Source: Peterkaempfera bronchialis
GTDB lineage: Bacteria > Actinomycetota > Actinomycetes > Streptomycetales > Streptomycetaceae
Assembly (NCBI RefSeq): GCF_003258605.2
Contig: NZ_CP031264.1
Span: forward strand, 1,364,001-1,428,000
Direction: 5' to 3'
Length of the DNA stretch: 64,000 nt
Numbering within the stretch: position 1 is the stretch's first letter; each line of letters begins with the position of its first letter. The notes below the pieces were generated by a model. That model saw nothing but the letters and a program-made list of their open reading frames with translations. It searched no databases and was not told the DNA's origin. Positions 9,694 through 17,812 of the stretch are shown piece after piece. The position numbers were made by a program, and so were the translations under genes.

Positions 9694-10473
9694 ATGAGCT
9701 CCAGCCAGCAGAAGAACGCCGCCGCCCGCGAGCGCATCCAGGCCGCCCGCGCCGAGCAGGTGCGGCGGGACCGCCGCCGCAAGCAGCTGATCGTCGGCAT
9801 AGCCGCCGTGGCGGTGGTCGCGGCGGGCACCGGCATAGGCGTCGCGGTGCAGAGCCACCGCGCCGCCTCCGACAAGCCCTATCTGGCGCCCGCGCACTCC
9901 AGCGGCACCGACGGCACGGTGGTCGTCTACGGCAAGCCCACCGCCAAGGCGACCCTCCAGGTCTACGAGGACTTCCGCTGCCCGATCTGCGCCCGGCTGG
10001 AGCACTCGGCCGGTACGGCCATCCAGTCCCTCGCCGACCAGGGCACATACAAGATCGAGTACCACTTCGGGGCGTTCCTGGACGGCAACCTGGGCGGCCA
10101 TGGCTCCCGCAGCGCGCTGAACGCCGCCGGGGCGGCGCTCAATGAGAGCACGGCCAAGTTCAAGGCGTTCCACGATGTGCTCTACGCCAACCAGCCCGAG
10201 GAGACCAACGACGGCTTCGCCGACCCCGACACGCTGCTGGCACTGGCCGACAAGGTCCCGGGGCTGAAGACCGCCGCCTTCACCAAGGCGGTCCGCGACC
10301 AGAGCTTTGAGCCGTGGGCGCAGAAGGTGGCGGACGCCTTCTACAAGAGCGATGTCACCGGCACCCCGACGCTCAAGCTCAACGGCAAGACTCTGACCGT
10401 GGTCAAGCAGGACGGCTCCACCGTCACCGGGGACGAGTTCACCGCTCTGGTGGACCAGGCTCTGGCGGGGTAG
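9694..10473 (+). CDS. membrane-anchored DsbA-like thioredoxin-fold protein
   Basis: A 259-residue protein. A basic cytoplasmic tail (residues 1-30) and one membrane anchor (LIVGIAAVAVVAAGTGIGVAV) are followed by an extracytoplasmic thioredoxin fold. The active-site CPIC sits at residues 96-99 in YEDFRCPICARLE, and the cis-proline loop is VTGTPTLKLNG near residue 225. This is the Thioredoxin_4/DsbA-like arrangement used for oxidation or isomerisation of secreted proteins. ATG start with AGGGA upstream. The last 35 nt are overlapped by the 3' end of the convergent gene. Confidence 0.92.
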   Translation: MSSSQQKNAAARERIQAARAEQVRRDRRRKQLIVGIAAVAVVAAGTGIGVAVQSHRAASDKPYLAPAHSSGTDGTVVVYGKPTAKATLQVYEDFRCPICARLEHSAGTAIQSLADQGTYKIEYHFGAFLDGNLGGHGSRSALNAAGAALNESTAKFKAFHDVLYANQPEETNDGFADPDTLLALADKVPGLKTAAFTKAVRDQSFEPWAQKVADAFYKSDVTGTPTLKLNGKTLTVVKQDGSTVTGDEFTALVDQALAG

Positions 10474-10993
10474 CGGCCCCCGGCTGCCGGGGCGGCTCCT
10501 CCCGCTCCCGCCGGGTCCCGACCACAAAGAGCGGGACCCGGTGCAGCGGCGGCGGCTCCCCCGGCAGCCCCGCCCGGATCCAGGACGCCCGGAAGGTGGC
10601 CCGCAGCAGTCGGCGGGCCCGCAGCAGCAGGTACCCGGCCAGCGGCAGCTCCACCAGCAGCGCGAAGGCCAGGCTGGTCCAGAAGTCCCGGCTGCCGCGC
10701 GCGAGCGTCACATCGAACCAGGCGTCGCAGATCAGCAGCACGGCGGTGGCGATGGCCAGCGGGATCACCACCTGGCGGCGGCGCCACCCGAACCAGGCCG
10801 TCGCGGCCAGCGTGGAGAGCAGCACGATGTCGAAGCCGACCCAGGCGAAGCGCCACTGATCGGCGACATAGTGCACCGGCAGGGTCAGTGCCAGATAGCC
10901 GATCCAGGGGATGAGCGCCAGGCAGACGGCGACCAGGATCCGCAGGCCGAAGGTGAGCCTGCGTGCGTCCCCCGGCCGCCGCTGGACGTCCAT
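10439..10993 (-). CDS. four-helix membrane protein of unknown function
   Basis: The frame is open to 11386, but only the part from ATG 10993 (MDVQRRPGDARRLTFGLR) looks like protein; it gives 184 residues. Four hydrophobic helices are clear: VAVCLALIPWIGYLAL, VGFDIVLLSTLAATAWFGW, VVIPLAIATAVLLICDAWFDV and SLAFALLVELPLAGYLLL. A basic cytoplasmic tail of about 55 residues follows, whose last codons overlap the DsbA-like gene by 35 nt tail to tail. The motif CDAWFDVTLARG resembles that of many streptomycete membrane proteins of unknown role. Function unknown. Confidence 0.8.
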   Translation of the reverse strand: MDVQRRPGDARRLTFGLRILVAVCLALIPWIGYLALTLPVHYVADQWRFAWVGFDIVLLSTLAATAWFGWRRRQVVIPLAIATAVLLICDAWFDVTLARGSRDFWTSLAFALLVELPLAGYLLLRARRLLRATFRASWIRAGLPGEPPPLHRVPLFVVGTRREREEPPRQPGAATPPEPGPPER

Positions 10994-11153
10994 GGGTCCA
11001 TTCTCCGCCCGGGGCCGGGCGGACGGGCTGATTGGCTGGTTGGTTGGTCCCCAGGGGATCAGTGGTAACTGTTCGATCGGATTCGGGCACAACCGCCTCG
11101 CCTCCGCCGTTGATCGGTCAGAATCGCGGCGAGAGACGGGGGGTGGGCCCGGT

Positions 11154-11681
11154 ATGGCCTCCAAGGGTGCGGGCCGGGCGAGACTGCTGGCCGCCGGCTC
11201 GCTACTCGCCGCCGTGGTCCTGATACTCGGCGCCCTGGGCCTGCTCGGCGGGCTCCAGGGCATCGCCGCCCAGCTCACGGCCGACCGCTGGCAGCCCGAG
11301 CAGCCCACCGGCCCCGACCACGTCACCGCCCGGATGCGCGCCGTACGCGCCGCGGTGACCAAGGAGTTCGCGCTCCCCTTCGGCACCGGCTGCTACCGCG
11401 AGGACGGCGGCATCGCCGGCGGCGGCGAACACCCCCTCGGCCGCGCCTGCGACTTCATGCTCGGCCCGGCCGGGGTCAAGGCCACCGGCGACCGGGCGAA
11501 GCTCGGCGACCGCATCGTCCGGTGGGTGCGCGACCACGCCGACGAGTACGGCATCTGGTACGTGATCTACCAGCAGCACATCTGGTCCAGCCGCCACCCC
11601 GAGCGGGGCTGGATGCCCATGGAGGACCGCGGCAGCATCACCGGGAACCACTTCGACCATGTGCACATCTCGGTCTACTAG
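11154..11681 (+). CDS. membrane-anchored M15/LAS-like metallopeptidase domain protein
   Basis: A 175-residue protein from ATG 11154, preceded by a G-rich run. An N-terminal hydrophobic anchor (LLAAGSLLAAVVLILGALGLLGGL) leads to an extracytoplasmic domain. The domain has EHPLGRACDFM (a HxxGxAxDF block as in zinc LAS/M15 enzymes), the middle block WYVIYQQHIWSS and a C-terminal HFDHVHISVY that supplies the HxH ligand. These are the expected zinc ligands of D-Ala-D-Ala carboxypeptidase or endolysin-type folds. The C-terminus resembles the ARB-07466-like domain of actinomycete cell-wall enzymes. A role in peptidoglycan trimming is inferred. Upstream residues in the same frame are probably not translated. 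Confidence 0.78.
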   Translation: MASKGAGRARLLAAGSLLAAVVLILGALGLLGGLQGIAAQLTADRWQPEQPTGPDHVTARMRAVRAAVTKEFALPFGTGCYREDGGIAGGGEHPLGRACDFMLGPAGVKATGDRAKLGDRIVRWVRDHADEYGIWYVIYQQHIWSSRHPERGWMPMEDRGSITGNHFDHVHISVY

Positions 11682-11754
11682 CCGCGAGTGCGCGAATCGC
11701 CAGACACCGCCTAAGCGGTCGCGGCGGCGGGCGGCGGGCGGCGGGGCCAGGGGC

Positions 11755-12339
11755 TCAGGCGTCGAGGTCGGTGAGGAAGTCCAGGGCGGCGGCCCAGGCC
11801 AGCGCCGCCGCGTCGGCGTCGTAGTCGGGCAGGCCTGGGTCGGTGAAGAGGTGGCCGGCGCCGTGGTAGCGGTGGACCTCGACCTCGGCCCCGGCCCGGC
11901 GCATCCGCAGATACCAGGCGTTCAGCCAGTCCTCGGTCTCGAAGGGGTCGGGTTCGGCGACATGGAGCTGCACCGGGATGCCGGTGGCGGCCTCGTCCAG
12001 GATGTCCGAGGTGCCGTGGAAGAGCAGCAGGCCACGGGCGCCCTCGTCGGCGAGGGCGAGGTTCTGGGCGAGCGCGCCGCCGAGCGAGAAGCCCGCGTAG
12101 ACCAGGCCGCCCGAGCCCGACCCCAGCAGCGGGACGGCGACCGCCACCGCCCGCCGGAGCAGTTCCTCGGTGCCGATCTCCTCCTTGATCGCCATGCCCT
12201 CCTCCACCGTGTCCACGACCCGCCCGTCGTAGAGGTCGGGCAGATGCACCTCGTGGCCGGCCGTACGCAGCCGGTCGGCCGCCGCCTGGACGGCGGGCCG
12301 GAGCCCATAGGCGGAGTGGAGGAGGAGGATGCGGGCCAC
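11755..12339 (-). CDS. dienelactone hydrolase family protein
   Basis: A 194-residue alpha/beta hydrolase starting at GTG 12339 (MARILLLHSAYGLRP) with AGGAAGG upstream. The nucleophile elbow GFSLGG sits near residue 105 and the catalytic His lies in HRYHGAGHLFTDP near residue 165. The acid is likely in LYDGRVVDTVE or the FETEDW region. Dienelactone hydrolases normally use Cys; here the nucleophile is Ser, so the true substrate is probably not a dienelactone. Short single-domain form. It stands alone between two rightward genes. Confidence 0.87.
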   Translation of the reverse strand: MARILLLHSAYGLRPAVQAAADRLRTAGHEVHLPDLYDGRVVDTVEEGMAIKEEIGTEELLRRAVAVAVPLLGSGSGGLVYAGFSLGGALAQNLALADEGARGLLLFHGTSDILDEAATGIPVQLHVAEPDPFETEDWLNAWYLRMRRAGAEVEVHRYHGAGHLFTDPGLPDYDADAAALAWAAALDFLTDLDA

Positions 12340-12502
12340 GGGGGTGCCTTCCTGGCTGTGCGGTCGGTGGTGCACCCCCCATGATCCCGGTCGGCATGGT
12401 CCCGGTCAGCGCGGGGTCCGCCGTCACCGGCCGCCGCGCGATCCGTCAGGATGGTCCGAGTTCGCCCGAGAGACCGCGTCCCAGGAACGGAAGTCCACCA
12501 CG

Positions 12503-13624
12503 ATGTGGAGCGTGATACGCCCCCTGTCCCTGCTCTGCTGCGCGGTCGCCGTACCCGTCCTGGTCGGCTGGGTCGCCGACCGGCTGCTGCGCCGGGCGCT
12601 GGGCCGCCGCCCCGGCTCGCGGACCCTGCCGCTGCTGCGCCGCTGCCGGATGCCGCTCCAGGCGGCGGTCGCGGCGGTGTGGCTCTATGCGGCGGTACCG
12701 GCCGTCAGGCTGCCGGAGGAGCTGTACCCGGGGACCCGGCACCTCCTGCTGCTGCTGGCGCTGGCCGCCTCGGGCTGGCTGGGCGTCCGGGTGACCGGCG
12801 CGCTGGTGACCACGGCGGTGGGCCGCTATGAGAGCGCCGTGGACGACGACTCCCGGGTGCGCCGGATCCGTACCCAGGTGGGGCTGATCCGGCGGGTGAC
12901 GCAGGCGGCGATCGTGCTGCTGGCCATCGCCTCGGGGCTGATGACCTTCCCCGAGGCGCGGACGGCGGGCACCAGCCTGCTGGCGTCGGCCGGAGTGATC
13001 GGCGTGGTGGCGGGCATCGCCGCGCAGTCGACGCTGGGCAACCTCTTCGCCGGGTTGCAGATCGCCTTCGGCGACATGGTGCGGATCGGTGACGTGGTGG
13101 TGGTGGACGGCGAGCGGGGCGAGGTGGAGGAGATCACCCTCACCTACCTGGTGCTGGCCACCTGGGACCAGCGCCGGGTGGTGATGCCGGTCTCGTACTT
13201 CACCGGCCGCCCGTTCGAGAACTGGTCGCGCAAGGACCCCCGGATGACCGGCACGGTGCTGCTGCACCTGGACCACGCCGCCCCGATCGCCGAGCTGCGC
13301 GCCGAGCTCAAGCGCTATCTGGACGCCAGTGCGCTCTGGGACCGGCAGGGCTGGTCGCTGCTGGTCACCGACACCACCCCGACCACGGTGCTGGTACGGG
13401 CCCTGATGACGGCCCGCGACGCGGACGACGTCTTCACGCTGCGCTGCGCCGTGCGCGAGCATCTGCTGGGGTATGTGCGGGACCACCACCCGGAGGCGCT
13501 GCCCCGGGTCGCCACCTCGGCGGCGGCGACCCTGAAGACCCTGGACCGGGCGGCCTGGTCGCCGTCCGACGCGCCCCCGCCGGCACCCCGACCCGCCGTC
13601 TCCCTGGCCAAGAAGGAATCCTGA
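12503..13624 (+). CDS. MscS-family mechanosensitive ion channel
   Basis: A 373-residue membrane protein. Three to four helices lie in the first 170 residues, followed by the pore-lining helix and beta domain: LLASAGVIGVVAGIAAQSTLGNLFAGLQIAFGDMVRIGDVVVV is the hallmark MscS segment (quoted here only in outline: Ala/Gly-rich TM3, then the GD.V beta motif). The region YFTGRPFENWSRKDPR and a cytoplasmic vestibule domain follow. ATG 12503 is chosen because the upstream part of the frame is Arg/Pro-rich and carries no helices. It likely releases solutes on osmotic downshock. Confidence 0.9.
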   Translation: MWSVIRPLSLLCCAVAVPVLVGWVADRLLRRALGRRPGSRTLPLLRRCRMPLQAAVAAVWLYAAVPAVRLPEELYPGTRHLLLLLALAASGWLGVRVTGALVTTAVGRYESAVDDDSRVRRIRTQVGLIRRVTQAAIVLLAIASGLMTFPEARTAGTSLLASAGVIGVVAGIAAQSTLGNLFAGLQIAFGDMVRIGDVVVVDGERGEVEEITLTYLVLATWDQRRVVMPVSYFTGRPFENWSRKDPRMTGTVLLHLDHAAPIAELRAELKRYLDASALWDRQGWSLLVTDTTPTTVLVRALMTARDADDVFTLRCAVREHLLGYVRDHHPEALPRVATSAAATLKTLDRAAWSPSDAPPPAPRPAVSLAKKES

Positions 13625-13631
13625 CGAGCCG

Positions 13632-14543
13632 TCAGGAGACCACGTCCTTGCCCCGGAAGCCACGGAAGGCGAGCGCCAGCAGCACCACGCCGTACGAGGC
13701 GGACACCGCCGTCCCCCTGATCATGCCGCCCCACTCCAGCTGCGGTTGCAGGGCGTCCGCCCAGGCGTACTGCCAGTGCGCGGGCAGCAGCTCGCGCCAG
13801 TCGCCGAGCGCGGTGACCGCGTCCAGCACACTGCCGACGATGGTGAGGAAGACCGCGCCGCCGACCGCGCCGAGCGGGGCGTCGGTGGCGGTGGAGAGCC
13901 AGAACGCCAGCCCGGCGGTGGCGAGTTGGGAGAGCAGCAGATACAGCACCACGATAGCCAGCCGGGGCAGCGCCGAGCCCGCCGCCAGGGTGCTGCCGGT
14001 GGGCAGCCGCAGATCGCCCCAGCCGTAGGCGGCGGTGCCGACGGCGAGCGCCACGGCGGGCAGCAGCACCATCGCGGCGGCGCTGAAGGCCAGCCCCACG
14101 GCGAGCTTGGCGGCCAGCAGCCGGGTGCGCGGCACCGGGGCAGCCAGCAGATAGCGCAGCGAGGACCAGCCCGCCTCCGCCGCCACCGTGTCACCGCAGA
14201 ACAGCGCCACCGGGATGACCAGCAGAAAGCCGGTGGAGACAAAGAGCGCGGTGACGGCGAAGTTGGCGCCGGAGGCGGTGGCGGTGTCGATCAGGGTGGC
14301 CCGGCCCCGCTCCCCGTCGGGGCCGCCGCCGAGGGCGAACGCGGCCAGCAGCACCAGCGGCAGCCCGGCCAGCACCGCCGCCATCACCAGGGTGCGGCGG
14401 CGGCGCAGCTGCCGTACCGCCTCCACCCGGAAGGGCAGGGTGCGGCGCGGCAGATAGCCGGGGGCGTGCCCGGCGTCGGGGGCCTGCGGACGGCCCAGCG
14501 GCGGCACATGGGGGCCCGCCGGGGGCGGCGGTACGGTGCTCAC
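13632..14543 (-). CDS. ABC transporter permease (ABC-2 type)
   Basis: A 303-residue protein. A Pro-rich cytoplasmic N-terminus (1-45) is followed by six hydrophobic helices starting at VMAAVLAGLPLVLLAAFALGG. The motif CGDTVAAEAGWSSLRYLLAAPVPRTRLLAAK near residues 130-160 is the typical ABC-2 permease block in which the cytosolic loop meets the ATPase. It overlaps the preceding hydrolase-ATPase gene by 4 nt (ATGA-type), so the two proteins should act as one complex. It ends 8 nt from the convergent MscS gene. Confidence 0.88.
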   Translation of the reverse strand: MSTVPPPPAGPHVPPLGRPQAPDAGHAPGYLPRRTLPFRVEAVRQLRRRRTLVMAAVLAGLPLVLLAAFALGGGPDGERGRATLIDTATASGANFAVTALFVSTGFLLVIPVALFCGDTVAAEAGWSSLRYLLAAPVPRTRLLAAKLAVGLAFSAAAMVLLPAVALAVGTAAYGWGDLRLPTGSTLAAGSALPRLAIVVLYLLLSQLATAGLAFWLSTATDAPLGAVGGAVFLTIVGSVLDAVTALGDWRELLPAHWQYAWADALQPQLEWGGMIRGTAVSASYGVVLLALAFRGFRGKDVVS

Positions 14544-17341
14544 GCGGGTCCTCCGATCAGGGAGAGGAAGGCGTCCTCCAGGCGGCGGTGCGGTCCGACC
14601 CGCTCCACCGGGATGCCGAGCCGCACCAGTTCGGCCAGCAGCCGGTGCGCCGGGAGGTCCCCGAGGCGGATCAGCAGGCCGCCGTCGGCGGGCTCGGCCG
14701 AGGCCACCCCGTCCAGCGCGGCGACCTTCTCGGCGGCGACCGCGCGGCCGTCGGCGTCCAGCGCGTCGGGGCCGCTCTCCGGGATGGTGACCAGCAGCAG
14801 GTCGCCCGCGCCGACGATGTCGGCGACGGCCCCGGCGGTGACCAGTCGGCCCCGGTCCATCACCACCAGATGGGTGCAGCTCTGCTCGACCTCGGAGAGC
14901 AGATGGCTGGAGACGATCACGGTCCGCCCGGTGGCGGCATAGCGGATGAGCACCTCCCGCATCTCGCGGATCTGCGGCGGGTCAAGGCCGTTGGTGGGCT
15001 CGTCCAGGATGAGCAGCTCGGGCAGGCCCAGCATGGCCTGGGCGATGGCCAGGCGCTGCCGCATGCCCTGGGAGTAGGTGCGCACCGGCCGGTCCAGCGC
15101 CTCCCCCAGACCGGCGATCTCCAGCGCCTCGGCGAGGTGCGCGTCCTCGGCGGGGCGGCCGGTGGCCTGCCAGTACAGCCGCAGATTGTCGCGGCCGGTG
15201 AGGTGCGGCAGGAAGCCTGCGCCCTCCACGAAGGCGCCGACCCGGGAGAGCACCGGCGCACCGCTGCGCACCGCGTGCCCGAAGATCCGGACGGTGCCCC
15301 GGTCGGGGCGGATGAGGCCCATCAGCATCCGCAGGGTGGTGGTCTTGCCCGCCCCGTTGGGGCCGAGCAGCCCGACGACCTGGCCCTGTTCGACGCGGAA
15401 GGTGAGGTCCTGGACGGCGTACCGGTCGGCGGCCCCGGCGTAGCGCTTGGTCAGACCGGTGATCTGGAGCGGGACCGGGGCCAGCGCCGGGTCGGGCGGC
15501 GGGGTGCGGCGCGGTCCGCCGCGACCGGTGAGCAGCAGCAGTGCGGCGAGCGCGACGGCGGCGGCGGGCAGCCCCCACACCCAGCGGGGCAGCGGGGCGG
15601 GCGCGGTGCGCAGCCCGTGGTCGGCGGGGACGGTGAGCCCGCCGCCGGCCGTCGCGATCCGGTATGTGGCGGGCTCGACCGGGGAGGCGTACGCCAGGTC
15701 GGTGGTGGAGAGCACCACCAGCATCCGGTGCCCGGCGGTGAACTCGTGGTCCACGGCCGGCAGCAGCACCTCGGCGGTACGGCCCTGCGGGGCGTCGGCG
15801 CCGGTGATCCGCAGCGGGGCGACCAACTGCTGGGGCAGGCTGCGGGTGCCGTCCGGGGCGACGTCGTAGAGCTTGGCGAAGAGCACCGCATCGGGCCGGT
15901 CGGCGCGGACCCGTACGGTGACCCGGGGTGCGCCGGTGACCCGGACGGCGGTGGCCAGCGGGGCGGAGCCGAAGGAGGCGGACTGGCCGGGCAGGTCCAG
16001 GGAGAGGCCGCCGCCCACGGCGGAGAGCTGGGAGAGCGCGGCGAGGCCGGGGACGGTGGAGACGGAGGGCGGGGAGCCGCCGGCCGGGTTGGCGGCGCTC
16101 TGCTCGCCGCCGGTGAGCGGGATGGTGCGGCTGGTGGTGCCGTCCAGACCGGGGTAGCGGTCGGCGGTGGCGCCGCGCAGCACCGGCTGGACCCCGGTGG
16201 AGTCCAGGCCGCCGGTGCGGGTGACCCGGAAGGCCGGGCCGGTGGGGGTGGTGGCGCCCTTGAGGTAGTGGTCGAACCAGTCGGCGACGCGCTGCTGCAC
16301 CCGGCCGGTCTCCTGGTCGCCGCCGTCATGGCCGCCCGCGTACCAGTCGACGGCGACGGGTGCGCCATTGGCGGCGACGGCGCGGGCGATGGCGTCGCCC
16401 TGGTCGAGCGGGAAGAGCGAGTCGTGCTGGCCCTGGACGACCAGGGTGGGGACGCGGATGCGGTCCGCCACCGACGAGGGGCTGGAGCGTTCCAGCAGCT
16501 TCACGGCCGCCGGGTCGGGGCGTCCGGCGACCGCGACCCGGTTGTACATGGCGCAGAGCCGGTCGGTGAAGCGGCCGCACCCGGCGGGCGCTGCGGCGGC
16601 CGCTGCGGCGGCGGTGGGGCCGGTGGTGGGGGCGGCGGGGGCGGCGGCGGTGGAGCCGGTGGTGAAGAAGATCCCGGCCCAGAGCTTCTTGAAGACCCCG
16701 TCGGCGGCGCTGCCGCCCACGGTGCGCTGCGGGAAGAGCGCGTCGGCCAGGTTCCACCAGGTGATCTGCGGCGCGACGGCGTCGATGCGGCGGTCGTATG
16801 CGGCGGCGAGCAGCGAGACCGCGCCGCCGTACGAGGCACCGGTGATGCCGACCCGGGGGTCGCCGGGGGCGTCCAGCCGAACCTCGGGGCGCTTGGCCAG
16901 CCAGTCGACCAGCGCGCGGACGTCGCCCACCTCGCGGTCGGGGTCGTCCAGGCCGATCCTGCCGCCGGAGCGGCCGAAGCCCCGGGCGGACCAGGTCAGC
17001 ACCGCATAGCCGTCCCGGGCGAGCTGCTCGGCCTGGGCCCGTACGCCGTCCTTGGAGCCGCCGAAGCCGTGTGCCAGCAGCACGGCGGGGCGGCGGCCCG
17101 GGCCGCCGGCGGTGAGGAAGGCGGTGTCGATGCGGACCCGTTCGGCGCTGCCGGGGCTCTCCGGCAGTTCCAGGAAGTGCTGCTCGACGTGGACGGCGGG
17201 CCCGCTGCCGGAGGCCGCCGCACCCCAGACGCCGACGCCCCCGGCCGTCACGGCCAGGGCGAGTACGGCGGCGGCGAGCCGCCGGGGGCCGCGCGGCCGC
17301 CCTGTCCACCACTGCCGCATACGTCGGCCGCCCAGGTCCAT
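14540..17341 (-). CDS. fusion of extracytoplasmic alpha/beta hydrolase (CocE/X-Pro peptidase-like) and ABC ATPase
   Basis: A 933-residue two-part protein from ATG 17341. An N-terminal signal anchor (about residues 20-48) precedes an alpha/beta hydrolase of the X-Pro dipeptidyl-peptidase/CocE type: oxyanion region LLAHGFGGSKDG, nucleophile elbow GASYGGAV, acid in VVQGQHDSLFPLDQ and His in WYAGGHDGGDQ. A beta-jellyroll C-terminal domain follows (to about 600), as in that family. One membrane helix (VWGLPAAAVALAALLLL) then leads to a complete ABC ATPase with Walker A GPNGAGKT, signature YSQGMRQR and Walker B LLILDEPTNGLDPP. The hydrolase would face outside and the ATPase inside. An Ala/Pro-rich insert near residue 230-260 is low complexity. 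It is coupled to the permease downstream. Export joined to processing of a peptide is inferred. Confidence 0.88.
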   Translation of the reverse strand: MDLGGRRMRQWWTGRPRGPRRLAAAVLALAVTAGGVGVWGAAASGSGPAVHVEQHFLELPESPGSAERVRIDTAFLTAGGPGRRPAVLLAHGFGGSKDGVRAQAEQLARDGYAVLTWSARGFGRSGGRIGLDDPDREVGDVRALVDWLAKRPEVRLDAPGDPRVGITGASYGGAVSLLAAAYDRRIDAVAPQITWWNLADALFPQRTVGGSAADGVFKKLWAGIFFTTGSTAAAPAAPTTGPTAAAAAAAAPAGCGRFTDRLCAMYNRVAVAGRPDPAAVKLLERSSPSSVADRIRVPTLVVQGQHDSLFPLDQGDAIARAVAANGAPVAVDWYAGGHDGGDQETGRVQQRVADWFDHYLKGATTPTGPAFRVTRTGGLDSTGVQPVLRGATADRYPGLDGTTSRTIPLTGGEQSAANPAGGSPPSVSTVPGLAALSQLSAVGGGLSLDLPGQSASFGSAPLATAVRVTGAPRVTVRVRADRPDAVLFAKLYDVAPDGTRSLPQQLVAPLRITGADAPQGRTAEVLLPAVDHEFTAGHRMLVVLSTTDLAYASPVEPATYRIATAGGGLTVPADHGLRTAPAPLPRWVWGLPAAAVALAALLLLTGRGGPRRTPPPDPALAPVPLQITGLTKRYAGAADRYAVQDLTFRVEQGQVVGLLGPNGAGKTTTLRMLMGLIRPDRGTVRIFGHAVRSGAPVLSRVGAFVEGAGFLPHLTGRDNLRLYWQATGRPAEDAHLAEALEIAGLGEALDRPVRTYSQGMRQRLAIAQAMLGLPELLILDEPTNGLDPPQIREMREVLIRYAATGRTVIVSSHLLSEVEQSCTHLVVMDRGRLVTAGAVADIVGAGDLLLVTIPESGPDALDADGRAVAAEKVAALDGVASAEPADGGLLIRLGDLPAHRLLAELVRLGIPVERVGPHRRLEDAFLSLIGGPA

Positions 17342-17572
17342 GGTCGGTGATCCTAGCCACCGCAGGTGACAGCGGACCGGCCCGGACCTCGCCACGCGGC
17401 GGGAGCCGGTGCCCCGCCCGCCGAGACGTGTCCGGTGGCGAGGCGTCCTGGCGCGTACAGCTGCACGGCGGCGGGCCGCCCTCGTAGCGGGTCTGCCTCG
17501 TACCGGTTCTCTGTGCGGATGGCTCGCCAACGCGGCAGCTGTCCGTGCCGGGGCGGCGGGCGAGGCACCAGC

Positions 17573-17812
17573 TCAGCCGGTGAGCCCCCGGGTCATGGTG
17601 CGGTGCGGAAGGCCGCCGTCCAGGTACTCGGGGCCGTGGGCGGTGTGGCCCAGGCGCTCATGGAAGCCGATCGCGGAGACCTGGGCGTGCAGCTCCAGCT
17701 CCCCGGCGCCGCGCTCCAGCCCGGCCCGTTCGATGGCGCGGACCAATGCCACACCCGGCCCGGTGCCCCGGGCGGCGGGCAGCACCGCCAGGCGGCCGGT
17801 GCGCGTCGCCGC
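17573..17812 (-). pseudogene. GNAT acetyltransferase remnant (C-terminal half only)
   Basis: About 79 codons continue in frame directly after the TGA stop of the upstream rluD-type gene. They encode only the acetyl-CoA-binding half of a GNAT enzyme: RTGRLAVLPAARGTGPGVALV (strand 4 and the R-G-x-G-x-G pyrophosphate loop) and VSAIGFHERLGHTAHGPEYLDGG near the end. The first 70-80 residues of the fold are absent, and no frame upstream supplies them because that DNA is the rluD gene. A GTG at 17785 could start a 70-residue product, but it would lack the conserved N-terminal strands. It is most likely a deletion remnant. Confidence 0.75.
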
